A DNA stretch of 64,000 nt from Lineus longissimus. Lineage: Eukaryota > Nemertea > Pilidiophora > Heteronemertea > Lineidae. The notes beneath the pieces are model-generated. The model searched no databases. It was given only the letters and a program-made list of their open reading frames with translations, and was not told the DNA's origin. Both the position numbers and the translations under genes were made by a program. Positions 1-18,200 of this stretch are shown here, one piece after another. How positions within the stretch are numbered: position 1 is the stretch's first letter; the number at the start of each line of letters is the position of its first letter. The DNA lies in NCBI RefSeq assembly GCF_910592395.1, contig NC_088322.1:12643431-12707430 (forward strand), in the 5' to 3' direction.

Positions 1-845
1 ACTTTTACATGTACATATGCTGAGCTGTGGGAATGCATTAGGCAGGTTCCGTAAGCCAAAAGATTATGTAAATGCATTTTATCGACGATTTCTTTTTAAT
101 CATTTCCCCAATTCCTTCTGCAACCAAGTATAAAATATGGTTCAGTGTCGTGTAACCAATTAGCAGATAGAGGACGTGATGACTCGACAGACATTCATAC
201 TTTGTAGTTCGTCGTTCGTAGGGCGGTCAGTTTCGAAACCTGCAATCATTCGAAACAGAATACAATTGCCAACTTTGATAGCATGATATCAAACTTGATT
301 CGGTCGGGTCACTTGATGTTGTCCATTAAACACTCCTGTCTCCTGGGTAAGACGAACTAAAAATGAGTGATCCAATCTTGCCAGGCTTATTATAAAAGCT
401 TCAGCCGTCATTGGATTGCCCCACCTGAAAAAATTGGCATGTGGGTATGTGGGTATGTGGCATGTGTAATGGGGTTTTAGATAGCAACAGGTTGTGAGAG
501 ACAGGGGCTGACTTCATGAAAGACATGGGCTCAAGTCATACAAGACGGAAGACTGTTTCGCCCCTCGCACCCATTCTGAACCATCAGAGTTAATCGGTCC
601 GTTGGTGTAACGGAGTCCGGGTCGGCGGAGTGGCTCCAAGGCTTGAGGGTGAAGATGCTCACACCAGCCGCCGGCTGTGAAAGACCGGAGACTTCTCGTT
701 TACCACAGCCAACAAGTTCTGTAGGTCCCCACCAGGGGAATGACACAAGCCGCTAGCGAATTTTTTTTCCTGAACATTGTACATTTGTACAGGGACTTTC
801 AGCCAATCAGATTTCGACAAATACATGACGTCAGACATCTTAGAA
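1..845. other. Left-edge non-coding sequence
   Basis: I see no gene here. The short open frames on both strands have no recognisable domain or splice context. A small GTGGGTAT direct repeat lies near 440-465, and a GC-richer patch near 580-700 has no recognised content. Confidence 0.4.
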
Positions 846-940
846 ACATTGGAGCAGTTGGTAGAGCGCTCGTCAGAAATGGCAGAATACGATGTTCGAT
901 CCAAAGGTCGCGAGTTCGAATCCGGTTGTGGACAACACTT
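846..940 (+). repeat. tRNA-derived pseudogene or SINE head
   Basis: An A-box-like stretch (GCAGTTGGTAGAGCGC, near 855-870) is followed about 45 bp later by an exact B-box GAGTTCGAATCC (near 911-922), then a T-rich run that would terminate RNA polymerase III. The D-stem and T-stem each have mismatches and no acceptor stem pairs, so this is a tRNA-derived relic and not a working tRNA gene. Confidence 0.45.
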
Positions 941-3208
941 TTCTTTTTCTTTTTTCTTTTTCTGTTTTGCATACAGTAAGCAAAATTTATCATTTCGTGT
1001 GTTTTTTCAAGACTGATTGCTTTCAACGCACTTCACCAGATCGAGAATGAAATGTTCCGTGGTGTCCTTAATGGAATGGACCATGTTTACATGAAGTAAA
1101 TAAGAAAATGGAAAACAAAAGAGAAAATTCCATAAATTCTTTCAATAATGTTTATTTCCCTGCAAAAGCATCGTTATACAGACACTGTTGTTTTCTTATT
1201 ACACCCAATCTGGACATTGCACATTGTACAAAAAGCCCTAAAAAGATGCATTCTGGTCCAACTTGCAGGAAAGTTGGATCCTGGATTGACACAAACACAA
1301 ATAAATTACTTAGTTTAAGTTTTATAATATGCACATGCAAAAATTGGTAGTTTTTCTAGTCTCAAGCAAAGATCGTAGCATTGTCTGTCAAGCATAGCAC
1401 ATGGACGTCACATCAAATTTTGGTCATTACTGCACATGGGAGAAATAACAAAAGTCCGCATATTTTAATTACTCCCCGCTCTAGCCAAGGCCATAAAGTG
1501 TCCCTGGAATACAAATCTTTTGTACCAAAGTTATCTCTTTTATATTTAAAATTGTGGGTGTTCATGTTTATGAATGACACGACTGTCCATCAGTCAAGGA
1601 GCAGATGACATTTTTACTCCCGACATGGAAAGCTGACCTGGGTCCACTTGCTCAACCAGTGTTAGAGACAAAGGCCAGTATGACTGAGCTCGACTATGCT
1701 ATCGACTTCAGTAAAACTCATTTACAGTAGTAGGCTAGCACAGAATGCCAACGTTACTGACAATGCCGATTGAGCAACCCGGCCCAGTATGAGATGAGAA
1801 AACTACCAAACCATCAACAATTCAACGTATCGATAAAGCAACCTCGTTCCCAAAAGTATATCCTGATTTTGAGCTTAAGATGCCAACATCGCCCAAAAAA
1901 CTAAAAGGTAGGACAACGTCAACGCCATCAACCTCAAAACCAGGATATTGTACAATGAGTATGAGGTTCTCAATCTTGGGTATCTAAAATTTGTATGTAT
2001 TTACCAACTGGGTAAAAAAGTCGCTAACACACTAAAATGACTTGAAATAATTTAAGGATCTACAATAAATTTACAGCTAACAAATTCAAACGCCATCTAA
2101 CAGTGGCAACTCCTAGGAATTCAGGGTAAAACTTTCTTGTCGGAATTTGATAGAAATAAAATGCTAAAATTCCATCTGTACGTCACTTCTTGTTGGTACT
2201 TTTCAAATAAATTGTACCTGTTCGAACTTGTCTACTTTCAAGGAATACTTGGCAACAAGTCCTCCTGAAGTAAATTTGACCCCACCTCCAACCTGAACTA
2301 GGTTATGGAATACTAGATAGACAGATTAATGGACACTTATATGAAATATTGCCGGACTGCAAAAATACAAACACTGGGCAAGAAAATTCACTCACAATAT
2401 GACTAAGCGCATTTGGTCCAAATATGATTAATCTGAAGTTTTTTGAGGTAATTATGGTAACCTTATTAAGCACAACATAAACCATGAATTCACTTATCAC
2501 CTCTACCAACATGAAATAGACTACTCCAATGGCTAAAGCACACATTACATGGACCAGTCCAAATACCATCTAGAGGTAGTTTAGCTATAAATAATTTGAT
2601 TAGAATTACTTTATATACTTTCATAACACGACAAAATATCAAGTCCGTTCCAACCTAAAACTTACTTTTTAACAGTACATTTTGTGTACATCAACCTACA
2701 TCATTCCCAGCATTTTAAGGATGAAACGACTTTGCAATATTCTGCTTGTGGCCGGTTTAGACAACAAAGAACTAGTTACAATTAACAAGATTTAAATTTT
2801 GGACGCAGCAAAAAATGATATAAGGAAATTCAACACTCAACATATGGATTCACAAAGAACTTTTACACAAGATTTTCTGATTTGATACTAGCAACACATT
2901 TTGAACTCCTTCCTTCAAAAGTATTGTACTCTTAAGCCTCCAATTTTCACAGAAAAAGGTATTATTACCTTTAATCGAAACCTCCAAAATTTTAAAGTTG
3001 TTACCTCACCATCTACTTAAATGGGATTTAGTTAGTTTTTTTAATTCGATTTGCCACAAACACGTGAAACGGGCATTTAATAACAACTTCACTTAACTCC
3101 AGCACATGAGCACCAAGACTAAGCACACTCAAAGCACAAAATATGGCACAAGTTTTTTAGAGTCTCTCACGTTCAACGGCTCATGTTCAAAGGGACTTTT
3201 AATCTCTA

Positions 3209-3416
3209 GTAAGGTAAAGTGGTCTAATTATAGCCACAACAGTGTAAAACACAACCGGCAGTACCAATTATGCACACAGATGTTATAATTGTACATGTTA
3301 TAATTGTATCTCTTGTATCAATTATAACCTGTACAATTATAACATCTGTGTGCATAATTGGTACTGCCGGCTGTGTTTTACACAGTTGTGGCTATAATTG
3401 GACCACTTTACCTTAC
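3209..3416. repeat. Foldback (long inverted-repeat) element, 98-bp arms
   Basis: Left arm 3209-3306 and right arm 3319-3416 are reverse complements with about four mismatches, separated by a 12-nt spacer. An RNA copy would form one long hairpin. The arms include two copies of TTATAATTG-type sequence. No protein is encoded across it. This is a foldback MITE-type structure; no clear target-site duplication is visible. Confidence 0.8.
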
Positions 3417-5129
3417 AAGATGGGAGTAGAAGGTACAACTTTGTATGGTACTGTTTTCAAACTAGTTTAAGCAAGACCCTTTCTTCCCATGTGTTTTTTA
3501 CAGATAAATTTTTCAAACATTTCCACCCCTTTCATCTTGTATATAAAACAATGAACTCATTTGAACAAATGAGACCAATAAAGACCAATAAAGCTACTTC
3601 ACTCTACATTGCAAGAAAATTGGAAATATCAAATTTTCTGCAACCAGACCATGAAATCATTGGTGTCCAATTTTGAAGCTCATTGTACCATCTATATCAT
3701 AAAGAGTGACAGAAAACAGGAATGCTGATTCATCAAAAAGAATAAATTGACAAACCAGAAAATCAAATTCCTGTTATTCTGACTTGTCACTCTCAACTTT
3801 AGACATCCGATCCGTGTACTGGACAAACAACCATATTTGTTGAGAAGAAAAAAATACAATTTTTTTTCTATCTTGAAGTTCTACACTAGGACAAAATCAC
3901 CTTCAGCTCGGTCTAATCACAATTGCTATTAAATTTAATCATGGACATTTCATCACATCGCCTTATATTGTTCACAAACTCTAACCCAAGGAGACAATTT
4001 CCAAATTAAAAGTCTCACGAGTATTAATATTCCAAACTGGAAACCTCCCTGCAAGGATTTTTTACAAATTCAATAATTGGAATTCTTCAGAACATGAGTG
4101 CTCAGGACCAGTAGCCCAATCCTTCGTGGTTGGTGAACAGTCCCACATTTTCGTTTTTGAATAACCAAAAATTTGGAAATTGTTTATTTGGGTTGAAATT
4201 CTGCGAATCCATATCACACCATTATCTTAAGTCCCTTCGTTTGTGAGGTCACAACTCGACCAGCACTCCCCTATGTCACATTCTCCTCAAATTACAGCTT
4301 CACACAGATTATTACATGTAAAAGTACATGCAGTTCGAAGCAACTTGAGGCGGAGTGATCTCCCTGTTCAACGCAACCCATGTACATTACACAAAGAAAG
4401 CCTGACATATACTGACAATAGCATTGCACTATAGGCTTTTTCAGAAGTAAATGACCAGGTCCATTTGGGCCACTGTGCTTTAACAACTGGGCCAAATTTC
4501 TCCAAAATTTCTTTGGGAACCAAAAGGATTCTTACATTTCAATAACCATAGTCATAAGAGAAATATTTTTCTTGAAAAAAGCCTACATCAAATTTCTGCA
4601 CTTGAACTAGTATTTCTGCTATTGGCAGTATCAAAACATTCTTTTGTGAAGATTTCATTTTCACTTGGTTAAGAAACAATTTTCGTCTTTCCTTCAAAAC
4701 CTTAAATACATGTACACCTTCAGACGGAAGCTTATAGCTTGTACCTCTGTTGTCTCACAGAACAGGGCAACTCATTTTTGAAACATGTTGTTTTATAACA
4801 ATACCAATAATTACATTATCAAACGAGTCATTAACTGTACAGAGACACCCTGGGGTGAGCTAATAAATTAACCACATTCGTGGGGACACATCATATCTAC
4901 AGGACCAACAATTGCACACTTACAATGTACACCATTAATTCAAATACCTAATCTACACACAATTTGAGAACAAATTTTAAAAATTTCTGCGACTTATTGC
5001 CATTCATTAATATTACTCGCTAGGAACATACTCTCGGACGTAGTTTTCTGAAAATTTGATCCAATACAAAATGGGGCAAAATTTCCCCACTTCTCCAAAC
5101 CTCGCAAATTACGGAAAAATGGTTCATGA

Positions 5130-5300
5130 CCAATCAAATTGGGGAATAAAAGTCACATGATCAGGAAATATCAGCCAACAGACAGTCATATTTTGTCAAC
5201 GTTGGAGAAGCCAATAGGATTCACAGAAAGATGTCACATGACATAGTTCTTATCCAATGAAATCACTGACTGAAAGTCACATGATGAAAATTCAGCCAAT
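5130..5300. promoter_or_regulatory. Phased CCAAT and TCACATGA motif array just 3' of the E75 stop
   Basis: CCAAT occurs at 5130, 5211, 5254 and 5296, with a CCAAC variant at 5175. The starts are therefore 36-45 bp apart. GTCACATGA occurs between them at 5152, 5233 and 5276; the middle copy is the full GTCACATGAC, the complement of the MITF/TFE M-box. The block looks like a decayed tandem of a ~41-bp unit. Function is unknown. It could be an enhancer, a downstream promoter or a chance satellite remnant. Confidence 0.4.
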
Positions 5301-5324
5301 AGTAAAAGGATGATCCCTTCTCGA

Positions 5325-10750
<5,426 letters not shown>

Positions 10751-11962
10751 TTCTGAGGTTTCAAACAGATTTGGAAGTTGACAGGAAAAGTCAAACTCCC
10801 AAGAAAACAAAGTGGATCTGAATAAATAGTCCTAATGAATTCGCACGGGCAAAATACCGACCAAGTTGAGGCAATAAGCAACTTGCAGAAAACACTATGA
10901 AATAAGATAACTGGGACAAAGAATATGGTCTTGTCTATCCAAATTTCCCCAGAATTTCACGATTTTGAGAAGTTGATCCAAGTCCGACACAATAGCTTAG
11001 GAGTTTTGGGAGAGCACAATTTGAGGTTTCTTGGAGATAGCGATGTGCGCACTAACAAAGTCACACTTTATCTGGTTATAAAGACAGTATGCTCGGATTT
11101 TAATCAACCACAAGATAGAGACAAATGGAATGAGAGAATCAGGACCGAAGAACATGACATGTGTCATCGGGCTAGCCAATCAGAATTGAGAACAACTGAA
11201 GACGCAATCGTAAAATTAGCTTAGTCGGTTGGCGGAGCTTGGTAGTTCTCTTTGGTTGGCTGCAAATGGTGAGTCGTTGGATTGATGAATTATGGTAAAT
11301 AGTCAGTGGTACTGACCAATGCGCTGGTGACTGAGCCAGTGGCCGCAATGATAATTTACAGTTTACCTATTGACACTTCTTAATCAAAATAGATTTCCAC
11401 ATGCTCAATGAGTAAAAACGTGGACTCATATATGTTTTTAACTTTAAAAGGAAGTAGGGCACTTTAACTTCCAAACAAAGTGAACACATCCTTGCCTTCT
11501 GGTCGTGACTTTGTCCCCAGAGTCAGAAGACCAATTCGGGATGTTGGGGTCAACTCAGCATTTTTTGAATGAATTGAGAACAGGGACTATCATTTTCACT
11601 ACAACTTTGTAGAATATTTGCAAGGCTGGAAAAGAATCATCTAAATGTTGATTTGTCTGACTCTCATAAAGTGTCAACCACTATGTACAATGTACTCAAA
11701 ATTTTGTTCATAATATTTTAACATACAAATGCTGTGATAATCAGACTCCCAGCTCACAAGACCAACATCACAAAACCAGCACGTCAGAACCACAAAGACG
11801 TCTGTCCCACCAACCACAAACAGACCCCCTAATGAGGCCCTGTCTCGAAATGACAGCACAACCCTCATTATCTGATCAACGTCACAACAAGTTTACGGCA
11901 TCTGTCAACATCTAGGATATCATAAGAGGACAATATTAGCAAGATAAAGTTCGCAAACTTAC

Positions 11963-12250
11963 AAATCTTGGAGGGATCTGACAGCGGAAACGTCTGCCTT
12001 TAATCTGGCTTAGTGAGGCTCTTTGTTTTCGAGCATTCCGGCATCAGGCCGATGGCATGCTAGCATCATCTCTCTTACGAAGCTAATGAACAAGGTAACA
12101 AGACTCGTTCCTCGCTCTCGATGAGCGCTTATATGTCGCTAATAGCCAAATGTCGTCCATCGTACTAATAAAGTGACGTTGAATTATTTGTTCTTAAGGC
12201 GCTTTAACAGGAGGAATCTAATGACAGAGAGAAGCTGGCCGAGTCCTGTC
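11963..12250 (-). other. E75: Probable non-coding 5' exon of E75
   Basis: On the minus strand a strong donor (TTT|GTAAGT) ends at 11963. A plausible acceptor (TTATTCAG) opens the first coding exon at about 10815, 65 nt before the start codon. Joining them would give a 5' UTR intron of about 1.15 kb. The exon cannot join in frame to the zinc-finger exon directly, because that junction would create a stop, so a UTR role fits best. It contains a small upstream ORF of 19 codons plus stop at 12069-12010, starting with two consecutive ATGs. The 5' limit is only estimated from the TATA box just upstream. Confidence 0.45.
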
Positions 12251-12274
12251 AGATAACTGAGTGAAGTTCACGGA

Positions 12275-12280
12275 TTTATA
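12275..12280 (-). promoter_or_regulatory. TATA box of the putative E75 promoter
   Basis: TATAAA reads on the minus strand in the context CCTATAAATCC. An initiator-like TCAGTT lies 20-25 bp downstream (12260-12255), and the donor of the probable first exon follows at 11963. The spacing is slightly short for a canonical TATA-Inr pair, so the exact start site is uncertain. Confidence 0.4.
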
Positions 12281-15200
12281 GGCTTTGAGTTTGTGACCGA
12301 GAGCCAGAATGGTACATGAAGGCTGATTATGACTTGGTGATTTGATACACTGAAAACTGAGAGTACCCATGAGCTAAATCGATGAATCACAACAAAGAAT
12401 AAAAAGAAAGGTCCTGTGGCTGTGCTTAACAAATTCAACTACATGTGTATTGATATTGATTCTTAGAATGTTTTTTTTTAGGATGGCAAACCAACAGTAA
12501 AATTTCAAGAGCTCAACTCATGGACCAAAATGTCTATCATCTCGGCTTCAATCGTTAGCACTCCTCTCTTGTTGAGTACACATTTTCATGTGTTGGGCAA
12601 CCACTCAAATGGGTATCATAGTCTATTTATAAGTAATTTTCTCTTTTCTTAAAATTTCCCTTGTTTCCAAAGCGGCCACTATTGCTGCATGATTAGCATG
12701 AATAACATTTCCTCTGATGCTTGTCATGCCACCTGCCCGTGGGGTGTAAAACCAAACCACCAATTACTGATTGAAAATCCGAGTCATGTGGTTTCGGATC
12801 GGTAGACAAAAGACGGGTCTCTGTGACAGTCTTCCACGCCTGTAGCTATGCGGTAGCAATATTGGCAGTATACGCTTCAAAGTTGGAAAATATCTAATTG
12901 CGACAACATCTGATTTTGCCTTTTGACTTTTTCTTCAGTTTATATTACCGTTTGAGGTTAGAATTTCACAAGTTTAGGCCTTGTGGTCACAAAAGATACC
13001 ACTTTGAACAAGTTCAAATCAATTTGGTAACCAGACAATAAGGTTCTGGTGTTTTTTTACAAGTTCATTAACAAAAACATTGTTTCGTACATCAAGTTTT
13101 CCTGCGTTTTCTCAATTTGATTTTTTTTTCAAAATTTCATTGGATATTCCATGACTTTGGCATTTCCTCCTGATCCTCTTCAGTTTCTGACAAAATTTTT
13201 AGGGATATTCTGAAAATTGTGTACAATGACACCACCTTTTGTCAAAATTCGGTACCTGTGTTAAAGATGTATTGCTTCCACATTTTTAGTCTTTATCTAT
13301 GACTACTGCATAGTTCCTCCAGATAAAACCAGATGGCAATACCATTTGAGTGAGTTGAACCAAGCTATAATGTCCTATAATGTTCTTGCAGCTGACATTT
13401 AAAGTGCCACACGGAGTTGCAGTTGCTCAAGGTGGTACAATACGATATCGTCCGCAAAGTACTTTTCGGGGTATTAGATGATATCAAGTGTTTGGAGAGC
13501 ACACAAATGCACCACTTCCAAAACCAAACTAAATATTACACAAACAGACTTTTAAATTATTCGTACTTTAGCTGTGAATGTGACTGTCTGACATTTTGGC
13601 TGGCAACACAACAATACAACAATAGTGCAACAATTCCTGAGAGCAGACAGCACTTCTTTTTTCTCCTCTTTCTTTCAGCGATCTGGCACTTTAAACTAGG
13701 CGACTGCAGTTATTTAGACCCAAAATAAGAGTGTGGGAGAACCTCTAAAAATAATCACAAAAACACACAAATTTCAACAAAATGACCTATTATCGAATAT
13801 CGGTGAATATATGAAGGAAAACTAATTAACTATACATAGATGTCATATTTGCATATACTTTAGTTTTACCAATCTAAGACAGGTTCTGAATATCAAAGCT
13901 TTTCAATGCTATTCAATAATATGTTCAGTTTGTTTCGACACGGGTTGGTGACACCAAGGTCTGATGGTAATGACGTCATGACCTACTTAGCATTTGGTTT
14001 GATTTTCATAGAGAAGTAAATTACCCATCGGTCTTAGATCTGTGAACGAGAGTATAATCCGCCAAGGTTAACAAACAACTTGGCTCAGTTAACAAACAAG
14101 TTGGCTCGGTAAACAATGTCTGACCTTTTGAAAACCTTTTCTGTCGGCCAAAAGGGAAAATGTCTGGAAATGGACTCCAAAAACATTCCAGAAGAGAGGC
14201 TTGAAGTGGAACACCGAGCAACACAAATCTAAAAAAACAAAACTTCGTCTAACTTTTTTAAGAGCCAAATCTCTCGACAACATAATCAATTTTTCTCCCT
14301 CAAACAAATGGTATGTCTAAAATATGGAATTCGTGATGTTTGCAGTGTTATAACACCAACAATATAGGGTGTTTTCGTGTTTGCGAATGATGATGAAGTA
14401 CCCAGCAAGGTTATTCTGAAAACAAAACACTTGAACAGGTGTGTCAATTGTGGCAGAGCCAACAAGTCCCTAAACAGATGGCATGCACTTGTGGACAGCT
14501 GAAGCCTATTTACTGCTCATTGGCTGATCAATTCTGAATTTGGTTACTGACTACTGTTAACTATACTCCTCTAGTTTGGCAGTTTTGCTACATTTAACAT
14601 GATGAGGATGCAATGTTTAAAATGGGACAAAATAGAACTGATCCAGTGAACAACATCATTCTGATATTCTCCCCATTTGCGAAACCAATTCAAAGATTGC
14701 AAGAGAATATTTCCATGAAAATTTAGGGCCACGATGGAGTAACACTCATTTACAGTGACTGACTAGGTAACCGACAAAATAGACCACGATAATGGTTTCA
14801 AATATCCTGCCCATGACACCTGTGTTGGCATAAGCATAATTCCAGGTTGAATCAACCTGGTTCACTCCTCATAATCAAGGTCAGACAATGGTTTTGGCGT
14901 AAACAAATTATTCAATTCGTTTTTTGGGTCAGGCCGATATTTCTGGCATAAACTTGGCTTTTATTCAAGTCATTCTATATATATATGTGTAATAAGCTTT
15001 CATAAAAGTATTAAGAGAATATCCGGTTCACAACTGTGCACTGCGGGCATGTGAACAACAAGGATGCTGGGAGACAAATTCCACATATGTAGAGCGTTGT
15101 GATGGAAGAAGTAAACCAATCTATCAGGATATTGTAAAGTAATACACTATTCGTGTTCAGTTAGTTTACTCACGGCTCAGGTGAATAGAAATTCTCTATG

Positions 15201-18200
15201 CTGAAGTGCAATTATATTATATAATGCATGCAAATTAGCTGAAACTTGGTATTTGTAACTTTTTTATAGTTCAATTACAAATTACAAATCTTTATCGACC
15301 ACATATGCCTTTAAAGGCTCTACTTTGTTTTCAACAACTTTCGTAGGTCAAAGTGACGTCATATTGATTTAAGGCTTGTTATGATCTATCCACTACAGGT
15401 TACAACTTTCACAAACAATAGGATCAATCTCACTCTGCTGGTAGAGTTACAAAGAATGAAAGATATATAGCCCATTTGGGCCAACTAAGGATGAATCAGA
15501 TCAAGTCAAGTAAACATGTTTTCAGGTCGGGCAATGTCGGTTGCTGCAAAGATTTCCCAAAATAGTTCAGAGGATGTGAAAAAATACCCATAAATAGCAT
15601 CAGCAGACGTTTGGACCAGGATGTTAGGAGATTGACACACTAAATGCTAATAGTAGGTCCAATCAATTTTTATCTCTGCAAAATCAGAGGACTTTGAATC
15701 AGCAACCCAATCGGCAGAGTCTGGAACAACATTCCAGATACTGGACACAAAATCCTGATATTCTGTTCATGAACTTCTGCTAACCACGACCTTGATTCAA
15801 GGTTCTCCAAGGAGAATAACATTCATCACTCTCATAAAAGAATTTATCGAGATTTCCTTTTGTCACCTTCTGATTATTTTAAAAAGGCCCTTGCAACTTG
15901 TCGGGAATCCTTGTAAGACCTTGAGGTTTCGATTAAATATGTGTTATTGAGTTAACAAGGTGTGAAGAAACATTGGAGGTGACAACACCCCCAAGTTTCC
16001 TTTAGAAAACTGGATAATTTTTTCTGTTTAACGCCAGATGTTCGATACAGGGTTCATACGTTCAGTAGGCCAGTGTAATCTCCATCAACGGAAACAAACA
16101 TCAAAGATATTCAACGCAGGAGATTTTCCAGAAGATTGATCACAATTACTCGAATTGAAGTAGAATTTTCTGGTTCTTGTCACCATGTACCCCACCGAAT
16201 TTCGAGCCTGCACTAGAACAATTTATCACTGAACTTTTTTACCCAAACACGGTGAGAAATGAACATTTTCACTAATTACTTGTCTTTACTTATTCTTGGT
16301 AATATTCAATAGCAAAAGATGTGGATATAGATCGTTACAAAAAATCATCCTTGATTTCACTGGTCCAGAACTGGGTGTTCCCCGTCCCCTTGACTGACCA
16401 GACCAAGTGCCCACATTGTTGTGTCCACCTTTGTCCGTAAGTTGCCTACGGTGACCCTTGGCCCAAGAGAGTTCAGCCGGGCAATGGGTCACGATTTGAG
16501 AGGACACACCCGGAATAGATCAACAATCACTCTGCCAACAAGGGGTCGGAACTTTGCCAAAGGGTGGGGCGATTTTCAAACATGGTTGCCCGAGACATCA
16601 TCAGTTACAATAGTAGCGTCAGGACTTAAATGCCAGCGATACTGCTTACGCCTACCGAACAACTAGGCCATGGTCACGATCATCATAAAAACATTGTACA
16701 AACATACTGTGTCAACCAACGGAAAAAAGGTGGTAGAGAGATGTCTTTTCCACGTTACATTTTTAAACCCACCCCCACTGCAGCTTATATTTGTAGCAAA
16801 TCTATCGAATTATGATAGCTCAACAAATGGCAAAACGAAAATCACATAAAGATTCCAGTTGTCAAACTGAACCCTTGCACCCCTCAACTCATATAACCTC
16901 ATCATTAAACCGAAGGTCACCTGACCAGTGTGTCAGGCAAATATAGAACACTGCCATGACCTGCTGCAAAAGTTCATCTGATTCACCGCTGTTTACGAGG
17001 TCAATTCTAAGAAGCATTCGCTGCTCGCAAGCAGAATAACAAGCTGCTATATTTATAGGCAGAAAATAGGCCAGGGAATTTATTGATCTGTGTAGCCTGT
17101 TGTGTTTTCTGTATAATATCTACCAGTATCGGTTGGTCTAATTTTAGAATATATCTCATCCTGGAGTGGAATTTGGTTGAGTGATTTACAATACATCAGC
17201 TCCAAAAGTTCAAAAATTCTGCCCACTTTTCCTTCTGAAATATTATTGAAATTTAAATTAAATTGGATTCCATCCTTATATATTTCTGCTACCTTCCATA
17301 TAATTTATGACAATGACATGCCAAAACAACTGTTTTTAACAAGAGGCCCTAATGACTGTCACTCAGCTGATATGAATGAGTTTCAATTTCCCCAAAAATG
17401 TGTAATTTCTAAAAGTAAAAAGGCTCATTACACTTCATCAATGAAGTAACAGATGGCATCAGGAACCAAGACTATAGTGTAGTATCCAGGTTCTTTTTTT
17501 AGCAACCAGTTACTTAGAACTAACTACATACCGGTACCTAATGCTAGATATAAGTCACCTAAAACCATGAACTAGTTTTCCACAATCAATGAGAGTTCAA
17601 ATAACAGCTGGTACCTTTTGGTAAAATAGCATGCAGAGTCAGACTCAGAGATAGCTAGACCAGTCTAATCAGTGGGGCTGCAAATGTATAGCTGACATTT
17701 GAGGTAATTTGAGGTATTTCGAGTATCACTCCCTCGCTGGTCCATCACATTCACAACTCTCCAACCTTCAAGCCGAGAGAACAAATTTAAGTCAAAAAGT
17801 GTCTTGTTCGAAGCACAAATGCTCTGAGAAATATTTAGTGACAACCACTTGTAAGTTTTGCATGTATCGGAAAGCGCCATTGCATGCGCAAAGAAAATCG
17901 TCAGCGCATGCATCCAGTGAAAGTATATTGATCGCATCCCTGTTGAATTCGATGACTCACATCGTTTCTTTCAAATGCAAGGGAATGCTGTGTGTCATCG
18001 AAACACCTGGTGACTGTGCACACTGTCGATTTCAGGGACAGCGAGGAAGGGCTCCGTCGGATCACAGGAGCTGCTGATGCAAGGGATGGAGCCGCCAGAC
18101 GATGAGTCATCGGGCTAGTCATCATTGTCAGTTTCATCAAGCCCCAAGGACAACATTTCTGAGAATTGATTTTTTTTTATGCGCGATTCGAATTGCCTTT

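Larger units (their letters stand above)
1146..5324 (-). other. Probable long 3' UTR and 3' flank of E75
   Basis: This 4.2-kb stretch follows the E75 stop codon on the minus strand and has no convincing coding potential on either strand. It is AT-rich and contains many short homopolymer runs. Minus-strand AATAAA signals occur, for example around 4183-4188 and 1149-1154, so the transcript end cannot be fixed. Within it are the CCAAT/M-box array next to the stop codon and a foldback element at 3209-3416. A long 3' UTR is usual for E75 genes, but this extent is inference. Confidence 0.35.

Noticed and set aside
17901-18140. Alternative E75 first exon
   Set aside because: The frame has a Met-rich start, but the only nearby donor is weak (GTGTTT) and leaves the wrong phase for the zinc-finger exon.
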